From: Methanobacteriota archaeon
GTDB lineage: Archaea > Methanobacteriota > Methanobacteria > Methanobacteriales > Methanobacteriaceae
Assembly: GCA_023436175.1 (NCBI GenBank)
Contig: JAEZKE010000092.1
Coordinates: forward strand, 1-16,933
DNA: 16,933 nucleotides
Direction of reading: 5' to 3'
Shown: in pieces, positions 6,741 through 13,543 of the stretch
Position numbering within the stretch: position 1 is the first letter of the stretch
How the letters are laid out: every line of letters starts with the position of its first letter
Position numbers and translations under genes: made by a program
Notes under the pieces: generated by a model
What the model was told of the DNA's origin: nothing
Database searches by the model: none
What the model saw: the letters and a program-made list of their open reading frames with translations, nothing else

Positions 6741-6904
6741 GTTTAAAGCCCCCTGATTTTTTGTACTTTAAACCACTTTAAATTTTTAAAAAATTTTTTA
6801 AAGCCTAAAATTGAGGATTTTTCATGCTTAAAATCGGTAGATTTTAAAGTTGAAGAAAATACGCGCGTCAAAAATTTATAATTTTTGACAAATTTTTAAA
6901 GCGG
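6741..6904. repeat. Hairpin array E
   Basis: Several stems lie between two divergent genes. GTTTAAAG (6741-6748) pairs with CTTTAAAC (6766-6773). TTAAAATC-GGTA-GATTTTAA spans 6828-6847. A perfect 10-bp stem, GTCAAAAATT (6867-6876) with AATTTTTGAC (6880-6889), has the 3-base loop TAT. CCACTTTAAA (6773-6782) pairs at nine of ten positions with TTTAAAGCGG (6895-6904) and could enclose the group. The style matches the other arrays, but the border word GCCTACAAAA is absent. Confidence 0.65.
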
Positions 6905-7172
6905 TTAATCTCTATTTTTAGAATTCACCATACAAAAATGTTTCTTTAAGTTCAAAATACCAATATTTATCACTTAATATAACTTTTAAAATAAAATTTA
7001 GGAGATGTATTTAACCATAGATCTTTCATAAAATAAATAAGAAAATAAATATTATATTAATAATTGTTACTTTGATAATTAGGTTATCATAGACACTTAA
7101 TAATGCTTAATTTTAAAAATATACTGGTAATATATGTTTTGATTATTAGAAGCCAAAAAATTACGAGTAATT
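6905..7172. other. AT-rich leader region of the nitroreductase, no gene seen
   Basis: No convincing open frame or RNA gene is visible. A small dyad, TGATAA (7073-7078) with TTATCA (7084-7089), could be a protein-binding site about 100 bases upstream of the nitroreductase. A TATA-like AATATATG is at 7128-7136, about 50 bases before the start. Confidence 0.35.
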
Positions 7173-7185
7173 GGAGGAATAAAAA

Positions 7186-7695
7186 TTGAAATTTTCAGAA
7201 TTAATTCAAAATAGATATAGTGTAAGGGCATATAAACCAGATGATATAGAAAATGAAAAATTAAATGCGGTACTTGAAGCTGCACGTCTTGCACCTACAG
7301 CTGCCAACTATCAACCTTTTCAAATCATAATTATACATACAAAAGGTCGTGAAAGTGAATTAAACCGTATATACCCTCAAAAATGGTTTGTCCAACCCCC
7401 TATTGTGATATGCGTCTGTGCAGTTCGCGATAATGCATGGACAAGAAGAGACGGCAAAAATTTTATGGACATAGATGCAACAATCGTTATGGACCATATA
7501 ATTTTAGCCGCCGCCAGTATCGGGCTTGGAACATGTTGGATTGGGGCATTTGATGCTGCTGCTGCAAAAGAAGTTTTAAATTTACCTGAAGGCATTGAGC
7601 CAGTTTTATTTACGCCACTTGGATATCCTGCAGATGAACCTGGGACAAAAAAACGTAAAAACTTATCAGAACTTGTAAGATACGAACACTGGTGA
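7186..7695 (+). CDS. Nitroreductase-family FMN oxidoreductase
   Basis: This 169-residue protein matches the short form of the nitroreductase fold, which is normally a dimer with FMN at the interface. The N-terminal FMN-phosphate residues R10, S12 and R14 are in NRYSVRAY. APTAANYQP (residues 36-44), the GLGTCWIGAF turn (113-122), TPLGYPADEP and a C-terminal KKRK patch follow the family order. The substrate is unknown; relatives reduce nitro compounds or quinones or use F420/NAD(P)H. The start is TTG at 7186, supported by GGAGG at 7173-7177 (spacing eight) and the family N-terminus. It stands alone between a repeat array and a regulatory pair. Confidence 0.9.
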   Translation: MKFSELIQNRYSVRAYKPDDIENEKLNAVLEAARLAPTAANYQPFQIIIIHTKGRESELNRIYPQKWFVQPPIVICVCAVRDNAWTRRDGKNFMDIDATIVMDHIILAAASIGLGTCWIGAFDAAAAKEVLNLPEGIEPVLFTPLGYPADEPGTKKRKNLSELVRYEHW

Positions 7696-7775
7696 AATCT
7701 AATTTTTATGCTCCAATAAAACAAATTTTAAATTAAATTCCAATTTTTTAAATATTAAATTAAATACTACCAGTT

Positions 7776-7810
7776 AACGTAATGCATATGAACGTAATTT
7801 AATATATAAA
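7776..7810 (+). promoter_or_regulatory. Promoter with direct repeat, wHTH/membrane-protein operon
   Basis: TATATAAA (7803-7810), followed by AGG, is a strong archaeal TATA box 49 bases before the ATG. Immediately upstream the octamer AACGTAAT occurs twice (7776-7783 and 7791-7798), 15 bases apart. Such a repeat beside a TATA box is a plausible site for the wHTH protein it would control. This is an inference from position only. Confidence 0.5.
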
Positions 7811-7858
7811 AGGATACATAATCTGAATTAAATAAAATGCAAAAAGGATATTGAGCGT

Positions 7859-8152
7859 ATGAAGTATATGGAAAAACTGCTCTGGTGGTTAATAACCGGC
7901 AAACGAGGAGGTATAAATCGTGCCAGAATAATTAAAAAGCTCAATGATAGGCCTTATAACGCTCATCAACTCGCAAAGGAATTAGATTTAGATTATAAAA
8001 CTATAAGGCACCATATTAAAATTTTAGAGGAGAATAAAGTAATTAAATCCACTGGAGATTCCTACAGTAAGTTATATTTTCTCACTGAAGATGTGGAAAA
8101 AAATTATGATATATTCCAAGAGATCTGGGAAAAAATAAATATCATTACATAA
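7859..8152 (+). CDS. Winged helix-turn-helix transcriptional regulator (ArsR-like)
   Basis: This 97-residue DNA-binding protein has a helix-turn-helix at about residues 20-65 (INRARIIKKLNDRPYNAHQLA, then LDYKTIRHHIKILEENKVI), followed by a beta wing. It lacks an obvious ligand or metal-cysteine site, so it is not a classical metal sensor. The gene for a three-helix membrane protein follows after 16 bases. This pairing of a small wHTH protein with a small membrane protein recurs in archaea, and I infer that the membrane partner signals to the regulator. GGATA lies about 11 bases before the ATG; a start at the second ATG (7868) is possible. A direct repeat ahead of its TATA box may be its own operator. 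Confidence 0.8.
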   Translation: MKYMEKLLWWLITGKRGGINRARIIKKLNDRPYNAHQLAKELDLDYKTIRHHIKILEENKVIKSTGDSYSKLYFLTEDVEKNYDIFQEIWEKINIIT

Positions 8153-8168
8153 AATTTAAGAGGTAAAA

Positions 8169-8498
8169 ATGATGGTAGAATTAGCCTTTTTAAACCATAT
8201 AATAATATACTCCGCTATTGGAGTAGGGATTGTAAATGTTTGCTTACTGTCTGGACTAGTTTACTTTTACCTTGAAAGTTATAAACAACTGAAATCTAAA
8301 TTTACCACCGGCCTTTTATATTTCTCAACCATTCTCCTAATTGAAAACATTCTTGCAATTCTAGCTTTAGCCATATTTTCAATTTTAGGCGTTGAAATTC
8401 ATGAAATAGGTGGTACAGAAGTCTATTTTGTCCTGCTTTTAGTTAACGCAGCTCAATTAATAGCGCTATCCATTTTATTTAAGATAACATGGGAATAA
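8169..8498 (+). CDS. Small three-helix membrane protein paired with the wHTH regulator
   Basis: The protein has 109 residues with three predicted membrane helices (about 7-33, 45-74 and 82-105). A short lysine-containing loop (SYKQLKSK) lies between the first two. I see no catalytic motif. The layout is like the small membrane proteins encoded after ArsR-like regulators in haloarchaea (DUF7521-type), but that is resemblance of size and context, not a match I can verify. GAGGT (8160-8164) precedes two adjacent ATG codons (8169 and 8172), so the exact start is open by one codon. It is almost certainly in one operon with the preceding regulator. Confidence 0.75.
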   Translation: MMVELAFLNHIIIYSAIGVGIVNVCLLSGLVYFYLESYKQLKSKFTTGLLYFSTILLIENILAILALAIFSILGVEIHEIGGTEVYFVLLLVNAAQLIALSILFKITWE

Positions 8499-8660
8499 CT
8501 CTTATTTAAACTTTTTTAAATTAGACTCTTTTTTAAGCGTTCATAGTTACTATTTTAAAATTTGGAAAATAGTGGGTAAAGATTGGGGTGTAACACTGGA
8601 ATAACTACTTAAATTACAGTCCCATTATTTAATCTATTGAATGCTCAAATTCTATCAAAA
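8499..8660. other. Intergenic stretch with T tracts
   Basis: Two T6-7 runs (8508-8514 and 8529-8535) shortly after the membrane-protein stop may end its transcript, as archaeal termination often needs only oligo-T. No gene is visible before the repeat array that begins at about 8661. Confidence 0.4.
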
Positions 8661-8927
8661 TCCACAAAAAATTTTTAATTTTTTGGGAGTTCTAAATTAA
8701 AAATCTACGATTATAAAACTCGCAAATTTCATTTACAGAAATATTAAATATTTATCTAAAATTCGGAGATAAAAAAAACTCCGTTTTGCGTTTGCAAAGC
8801 TTTATTTTCAAATCAAAACATTTGATTTTTGAAAGCTATATGAAACTATCGAAACGTTTTGATGCATCAAAAATCGTAGATCTTCAAATCTGACTTCTGA
8901 AAACAAAAATTGAAAATTTTTGTAGGC
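8661..8927. repeat. Hairpin array C
   Basis: The left border TCCACAAAAA (8661-8670) can pair with TTTTTGT-A-GG (8917-8926). The right border TTTTGTAGGC (8918-8927) is the reverse complement of the left border of arrays B and D. Inside are CAAAAAATT-TTT-AATTTTTTG (8665-8685), CGGAG/CTCCG (8764-8783), a long stem AGCTTT...AAAGCT with core ATCAAA-ACA-TTTGAT (about 8798-8836), the perfect 16-base palindrome TTTTGATGCATCAAAA (8857-8872) and ACAAAAATT-GAA-AATTTTTGT (8903-8923). A TTTGATATCAAA palindrome follows at 8934-8945. No gene is seen from 8928 to 9044 apart from a TATA-like ATTATAAAT at 9018-9026. Confidence 0.7.
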
Positions 8928-9044
8928 TCTGAATTTGATATCAAAGGAATATATTTTAAAATATCAGGATAAAAATTATTCTTTTTATTAATAAAGCATT
9001 TAAAGCGTACATATTAAATTATAAATCAATTATGGAGATTAAAA

Positions 9045-9668
9045 ATGCATAATATATTACTAAATGGAATATTAAATTATAATACTTATCTGTTTTACAC
9101 AATTAATGATGGCATGGATAATTCAGTTTTTAACTTCATATTACCAATTTTAACCAATTTTGGAAGTTTAATTGCATGGAGTTTGGCTTGTGTATTGATA
9201 TTCATATTTGGAGGGCAATACGGTAAAAAAGTAGCCCTAATTGGATTATTATCATTATTTTTAAGTTCTGCTGCCGTACTTGCTTTAAAATATATCGTTG
9301 CAGAACCAAGACCATTTTCAGTTCTAAGTAACGTACATCTTTTAGCAGCTGAAAATGATTATTCCTTCCCCTCAGGCCATGCTGCAGCTTCGTTTGCAGG
9401 AGCTATCGCAATAGGTAAAAAATACAGCTTTATCATTAAGGGCAAAACACATAAGTTAATCTATCCATTACTTGTATTTGCAGTTTTAATAGGATTTTCA
9501 AGAGTATACATCGGAGTACATTATCCCTTAGATGTGGTCTTTGGAGCAGTTATTGGAACAATAATTACACTGGCAGTTATGAAATTTGAAGATAAGATTT
9601 TTGAAAGCCTACAAAAAACGACGCATTCAAAAATTCGTAGAATTTTCGATGCTCTCAAACACTGTTGA
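9045..9668 (+). CDS. PAP2-family membrane phosphatase (undecaprenyl/polyprenyl-diphosphatase-like)
   Basis: This 207-residue membrane protein carries the complete three-part phosphatase signature: K82-x6-R89-P90, P109-S-G-H112 and S152-R-x5-H159-x3-D163. The catalytic histidines are H112 and H159. Five or six membrane helices are visible. The likely role is removing phosphate from a lipid carrier such as polyprenyl diphosphate during cell-envelope sugar assembly; phosphatidate-type substrates are possible. GGAG (9034-9037) precedes the ATG by seven bases. The last membrane helix ends near residue 179. Residues from about 188 to the end are encoded by hairpin repeat DNA starting at 9607, so the basic tail and stop codon look acquired rather than native. 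Confidence 0.9.
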   Translation: MHNILLNGILNYNTYLFYTINDGMDNSVFNFILPILTNFGSLIAWSLACVLIFIFGGQYGKKVALIGLLSLFLSSAAVLALKYIVAEPRPFSVLSNVHLLAAENDYSFPSGHAAASFAGAIAIGKKYSFIIKGKTHKLIYPLLVFAVLIGFSRVYIGVHYPLDVVFGAVIGTIITLAVMKFEDKIFESLQKTTHSKIRRIFDALKHC

Positions 9669-9940
9669 AATTCTCCGAATTTCAACGCAGCAAAAAACCC
9701 ACGGTTTTTTGCATGTTTCATGTTTGGGGCTGAGAAAATATAATTTCCCACGGCGTCAAAATCATAGATTTTGACAGTTTTTTGGGGCATTCAAACACTT
9801 CATGTTTGATGTTTACGAAACTTAAAGTTTCGTAACAGCGAAAAATTGTAAATTTTTCGCATGCATAAAAAATCAAAGATTTTTTTTATAGCCACGAAAT
9901 TTTTTATAATAAAAAATTTTGAAGGTAAAATTTCATTGGC
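9607..9940. repeat. Hairpin array D, overlapping the PAP2 gene end
   Basis: This is the densest array. GCCT-A-CAAAAAAC (9607-9619) can pair with GTTTTTTGGGGC (9777-9788). Perfect stems with 3-base loops include GTTGAAATTC-TCC (9664-9686), GCAAAAAACC-CAC (9690-9712), GTCAAAATC-ATA (9755-9775), TTACGAAACT-TAA (9813-9835) and GCGAAAAATT-GTA (9838-9860). Others are AAAATTC-GTA-GAATTTT (within 9623-9652), TCAAACA/TGTTTGA (9791-9809), ATAAAAAATC-AAA-GATTTTTTTTAT (9865-9889) and a closing module at 9891-9940 with GCCA/TGGC ends. It shares TTTTTTGCATGTTT, TTTCGCATGCAT and ATCAAAGATTTTT with array A, and AAAAAATCAAAG with array B. Between 9941 and 10068 only a probable TATA box, TTATAAGT at 10041-10048, is seen. 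Confidence 0.85.
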
Positions 9941-10068
9941 CTGGAGAGAATTTTGAGTGTTAATATCCCTAATAAACTTAAAAATATGATTTTGGACTAA
10001 TGTATTAAATTTAATTAATAATATTTCGCTGCATTTTAGATTATAAGTTATATATGGAGAAAAGTTTC

Positions 10069-10671
10069 ATGGTAAGTATAGTTGAATTTGTAAGTAATTT
10101 TGCAATTAATATAATAGGTAGTTTAGGTTACTGGGGTGTTTTTATTGGAATGACCCTTGAAAGCGCCTGTATTCCACTTCCAAGTGAAGTAATAATGCCC
10201 TTTGCTGGATTTGCAGTATCAGAAGGGAAAATGACTCTTTTAGGGATAACCATTGTTGGAACTTTAGGGAACCTTGTAGGTGGGTTAATTGCCTACTTTG
10301 TTGGGCTTAAAGGAGGAAGGCCTTTTCTAGAAAAATACGGGAAATACATACTTATAAGCCCCAGTAAACTTGACAGGGCTGATCACTGGTTTGAGAAATA
10401 TGGTCATGAAGCCGTTTTAATCAGCCGTATGCTGCCTGCAATAAGGACATTTATATCTCTCCCTGCAGGAATTGCACAAATGGATCTTAAAAAGTTTGTA
10501 ACCTATACTTTTCTCGGATCACTGCCCTGGACCTTTGCTTTAGGTTATATTGGAGTTCAATTAGGCCCTCACTGGGAATTAATTAAAGGTTATTTCCATA
10601 TACTGGACATAATCGTTGCAATGGGCGTGATAGGAGTCATAGCTTACTTAATTTACAAATATAAAAAATAG
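10069..10671 (+). CDS. DedA-family membrane protein
   Basis: This is a 200-residue membrane protein of the DedA/VTT family. The family motif E-x-x-x-I-P-x-P-S-E is present as ESACIPLPSE, and the second half of the re-entrant pattern (FEKYGHEAVLISRMLPAIRTFISLPAGIA) carries the conserved glycines, arginines and prolines. Relatives are linked to phospholipid or polyprenyl-phosphate translocation and membrane homeostasis. That would fit beside the PAP2 phosphatase, though the two genes are 400 bases apart and not an obvious operon. The start at 10069 is preferred over ATG 10054. GGAG (10056-10059) would serve it at nine bases, and the TATA-like TTATAAGT (10041-10048) leaves no room for transcription to include 10054. 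Confidence 0.9.
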   Translation: MVSIVEFVSNFAINIIGSLGYWGVFIGMTLESACIPLPSEVIMPFAGFAVSEGKMTLLGITIVGTLGNLVGGLIAYFVGLKGGRPFLEKYGKYILISPSKLDRADHWFEKYGHEAVLISRMLPAIRTFISLPAGIAQMDLKKFVTYTFLGSLPWTFALGYIGVQLGPHWELIKGYFHILDIIVAMGVIGVIAYLIYKYKK

Positions 10672-10721
10672 ATAAGCAGATCACTAACAATTAAAACTTA
10701 CATAAAAAATAGTGTTTGAAA

Positions 10722-11555
10722 TTAAATCTTTTTAGCAGCCCACAAGATCATGTGGTCCAGCATTTCTGGTTTAGTTGGAGAAAGCTCAGGATGAGGTCCT
10801 GATAATACAAGCCTTCCTGATCCATAAGTATCCGTGGCAATTGCAGCATAATTCTGGTAACATGTTTCGTTATTAGCATAAACAGCCAGAGAATCATTAG
10901 AACCATCTGTTCGGTACATTGCAGGACCATTCCAGTGGTATACAGTCTGTGTTCCAGTGTAGTTAACAATATTTTTTCCAGTGGGTGTCATTAAAATTGG
11001 TAACTGTCCTATATAGCTTACAGCTTTACAGTTTACATCTGGTGCAATTCCCCATCCATTGTAATCACCATCAACATATTTAGATGCTGCATAAGCGCCT
11101 GCACATATCCCAACATAGCCATTACCATTTTTAACAAAATTTTTTAGATCTCGAGCGTTAATTTCTGGATCGTTAATATAAGTTATTGCAAGACCTCCAG
11201 GCATGATTAAAACATCATAACCCTTTAAGGTTTGCGAATTGATTTCATTTGTAGTTGAATAATTGAAATATAGATTTGAGTCAAGATTTTCACTATTAGC
11301 ATAATTTAAACAATCCTTTACCCCTTCAACACTGGCAGGAATTACCCCCTCACCATTGTAAATTAAAACATTTACTGTTACAGGAGTTGGTGCATATACA
11401 TTATCCCTGGCATTTAACAGATTATCAGTATTTTTTGCAATATTAAAAGGAATACCGCTGATTGCTGTTATTGATGTAAGTCCAGTTAATGCAAGTGAAA
11501 TCAGTAATACAATTATTATAATTTTTCTATCGTGTAAATATCTACTTACTTTCAT
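10722..11555 (-). CDS. Exported BPL_N-domain protein (class I glutamine amidotransferase-like fold)
   Basis: The protein has 277 residues. A charged start followed by a hydrophobic segment (about 11-30) suggests a signal peptide or membrane anchor, so the domain would lie outside the cell. The rest matches the BPL_N/GATase1-like fold: VNVLIYNGEGV, MPGG at 118-121, the nucleophile elbow GICAGAY with C151, and GPHPE with H255 and E257 as the rest of a Cys-His-Glu triad. The domain is named after the N-terminus of eukaryotic biotin-protein ligase, but its reaction is not established. The start at ATG 11555 is chosen over TTG 11564 because a TATA box at 11581-11587 predicts initiation near 11559, giving an almost leaderless mRNA. 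The gene converges on dedA. Confidence 0.82.
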   Translation of the reverse strand: MKVSRYLHDRKIIIIVLLISLALTGLTSITAISGIPFNIAKNTDNLLNARDNVYAPTPVTVNVLIYNGEGVIPASVEGVKDCLNYANSENLDSNLYFNYSTTNEINSQTLKGYDVLIMPGGLAITYINDPEINARDLKNFVKNGNGYVGICAGAYAASKYVDGDYNGWGIAPDVNCKAVSYIGQLPILMTPTGKNIVNYTGTQTVYHWNGPAMYRTDGSNDSLAVYANNETCYQNYAAIATDTYGSGRLVLSGPHPELSPTKPEMLDHMILWAAKKI

Positions 11556-11580
11556 TAGCTTCAAGATTATGTATCAGAGC

Positions 11581-11587
11581 TTATAAA
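11581..11587 (-). promoter_or_regulatory. TATA box of the BPL_N gene
   Basis: On the minus strand this reads TTTATAA within ACATTTATAAGCTC, about 29 bases before the ATG at 11555. No ribosome site is visible, consistent with a near-leaderless transcript. Confidence 0.5.
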
Positions 11588-11790
11588 TGTTTGTAAAATA
11601 AGGTCATTTAATAAATTATTAACTTTTTAAGGAATTTTTAATCATTTTTAGGTTTAAAAAAGAGAATCTATGAAGAATTTAACATCAAATCAGTATAAAT
11701 GAGACCTTTAAAAAAATATTTAAATTTAAATAAATTTAAAAAACAATTGAATTAACTTATTAGTGGCAAAATTATCATTTATAAATAGAG

Positions 11791-12999
11791 TTACCATTTT
11801 TTCTTATAGAAATAGTTGAATATCCTGCCAAAATCGGTTCCAGAAACTACCTTATTCCTATAGGCATTAAAAATATTTTCTCTACCCTCTTCAAGATACC
11901 TAGAAGTTATACCATATTCTATAGATAAATTAGTCTCAATAAATGCAGCGAGCTTGTCACATGCCTTTATTAACTCTCCATCAAGTGGAAAATGTTCATT
12001 TTTATTGTATTTTTTATTCATTTCCTTGAATTTAATTCCTTTTTGAGGCACGCCTTCTTTTTTAATTTTATTTTGAAATTCATTTTCAGTAAAGTATTTC
12101 ATTTCCCCATGCCATGTTTTTGGAATTAGCGGAAGTATCTCTTCTTCCATACGTTCATTTTCATAATCTTTGATTATGTCTTCTAAATCTGCAGCGCTTT
12201 TTATTGGAGAAATAATATCTCTGGTTGATACTTCAGGTAAATCATGGAATAAACCTGCAAAGAAATTATTATAGATTCTCATCTCACAAGGAGCAGTTTC
12301 CATTTTAATTGTACATAAATAAGCTGTTATAGCCACTATCAGCATATGCCCTAAAACTGAAGTCTCGGGTACTCGCGGGGAATGTGCCCATCTTTTCTGG
12401 AAACGCAACTGCCCGCAGAGATCCACAAATCCATAGGATTTCTTTCCAAGTAGAATTTTTTGAACACCGATCAAATCGTAATGATCCTCGATCTGGTTTT
12501 CTATATTTTCCTTTGTCTTTTCTATTCCATAAATAAATGGCGCTGAATGGTATATAATCTTAAATTCCCAGTTTGTAGCCAGATAATGGGCAGCACGGAG
12601 TATTTTCCTCTCAAGGGTATTTTCATCCCGCATAAAGTAACTTTCAAATTTATGTTTGAATTTTTCGTCGTCTAAATAGTCAAAATCTTCTTTAAGTTCG
12701 GTTAAGACATGGTTGTTTAATTCATGGCGCCTTTCTGCCATCATTCTATGGAAAACTGGTGGTTTAATGTCAGTCAAAACTAACCTGTAAAGGAACTCAA
12801 AAATAAAGCTTTCAATAAGATTTAACCAGTTTATATGCCCCTCACCTTTTCTGTCCTCTTCAATCTTAGCAATGACATATGCTATGACCATTTTATGGGC
12901 CTGTTTGTCTAATTCTGTTAATTCAACCGGCCTTATATGGTCATTCCATCGCTGCATGCTTGCAGCTTCAAAAAATCTTTCAATGAGCTTTTCTATCAT
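11791..12999 (-). CDS. HD-domain phosphohydrolase-like protein with a degenerate first HD copy
   Basis: This is a 402-residue soluble protein. The C-terminal half has the metal site of HD phosphohydrolases in order: H218 (ETSVLGHMLIV), H252-D253 (GLFHDLPEVSTRD) and D348 (IKACDKLAAFIE). This pattern is close to the YfbR-type nucleotidases. The N-terminal half seems to repeat it in degraded form: ELDKQAHKMVIAY at 29-41 aligns with the first helix, FLYRLVLTDIKPP (69-81) replaces the HD helix, and ILRAAHYLATNW (133-144) replaces the last Asp helix with H138. So one active and one structural domain are inferred. Metal and nucleotide substrate are unknown. GGTGA lies four bases before the ATG. The gene stands alone. 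Confidence 0.85.
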   Translation of the reverse strand: MIEKLIERFFEAASMQRWNDHIRPVELTELDKQAHKMVIAYVIAKIEEDRKGEGHINWLNLIESFIFEFLYRLVLTDIKPPVFHRMMAERRHELNNHVLTELKEDFDYLDDEKFKHKFESYFMRDENTLERKILRAAHYLATNWEFKIIYHSAPFIYGIEKTKENIENQIEDHYDLIGVQKILLGKKSYGFVDLCGQLRFQKRWAHSPRVPETSVLGHMLIVAITAYLCTIKMETAPCEMRIYNNFFAGLFHDLPEVSTRDIISPIKSAADLEDIIKDYENERMEEEILPLIPKTWHGEMKYFTENEFQNKIKKEGVPQKGIKFKEMNKKYNKNEHFPLDGELIKACDKLAAFIETNLSIEYGITSRYLEEGRENIFNAYRNKVVSGTDFGRIFNYFYKKKW

Positions 13000-13149
13000 G
13001 AATTCACCATTATAAACTAAATATATGTGAATAGATATATTTATTTACTAATTAAGTTTTTTTAATAAAAATTAGAATCTAAAAAAAGATTACTATTTTT
13101 ACAGAAATTATTCTAAAATATCAAAACATAAAGAAAAATAGAAGTTTAT

Positions 13150-13539
13150 TTATATTATCTGTGCCCTGTAAACTCTCCAGTAGTACTGTGCTGCCGTTAA
13201 ACTTGTTGTAACATAATGTGTATCTACACTCGGACCGTCAATAGTAGGCCAGTTGTTTATTCTAAGTTTTGTATTGGATACCTTTGTAAGGCTTGCCCAC
13301 CAGTTCTCCCAGAAAACATATTTAGTGCCAGATTTTTTATAAACTTCCGTTTTAATCTTTAAATAATTATTATTATACTGATAAGTCGTTGCAACCTTTT
13401 TAATGTCTCCATATTGACTATCTGGTTGGTATTTAACGAAATGGTCCACTACTTTTACTGCTGCAACTGGTTCTGCAATTTGAAAACTAATAAAAGATAT
13501 AAATAGCGCTACAAATACAAAAGGAACATTCTTATTCAT
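13150..13539 (-). CDS. Small secreted protein of unknown function
   Basis: The protein has 129 residues. A hydrophobic leader at residues 5-21 and a likely cut after PVAA (residue 27) indicate export. The mature part of about 100 residues has no cysteine and is rich in Tyr and Trp (W77, W80, W81, W97, W121), with lysines and many beta-prone stretches. This suggests a compact beta protein at the cell surface or outside the cell. I do not recognise a family. The ribosome site is exceptionally strong (GGAGGTGA, four bases before the ATG), suggesting high expression. Upstream, around 13577-13591, the minus strand shows a repeated TAACTA element that could be regulatory. Confidence 0.75.
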   Translation of the reverse strand: MNKNVPFVFVALFISFISFQIAEPVAAVKVVDHFVKYQPDSQYGDIKKVATTYQYNNNYLKIKTEVYKKSGTKYVFWENWWASLTKVSNTKLRINNWPTIDGPSVDTHYVTTSLTAAQYYWRVYRAQII

Positions 13540-13543
13540 TTTT

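Noticed and set aside
9521..9790. Minus-strand 89-codon frame across array D and the PAP2 3' end
   Set aside because: It has the same repeat-derived character, overlaps a real gene and shows no start signal.
9607..9940. CRISPR array
   Set aside because: The hairpin stems differ from unit to unit. There is no constant repeat of 24-37 bases, no regular spacers and no cas gene nearby.
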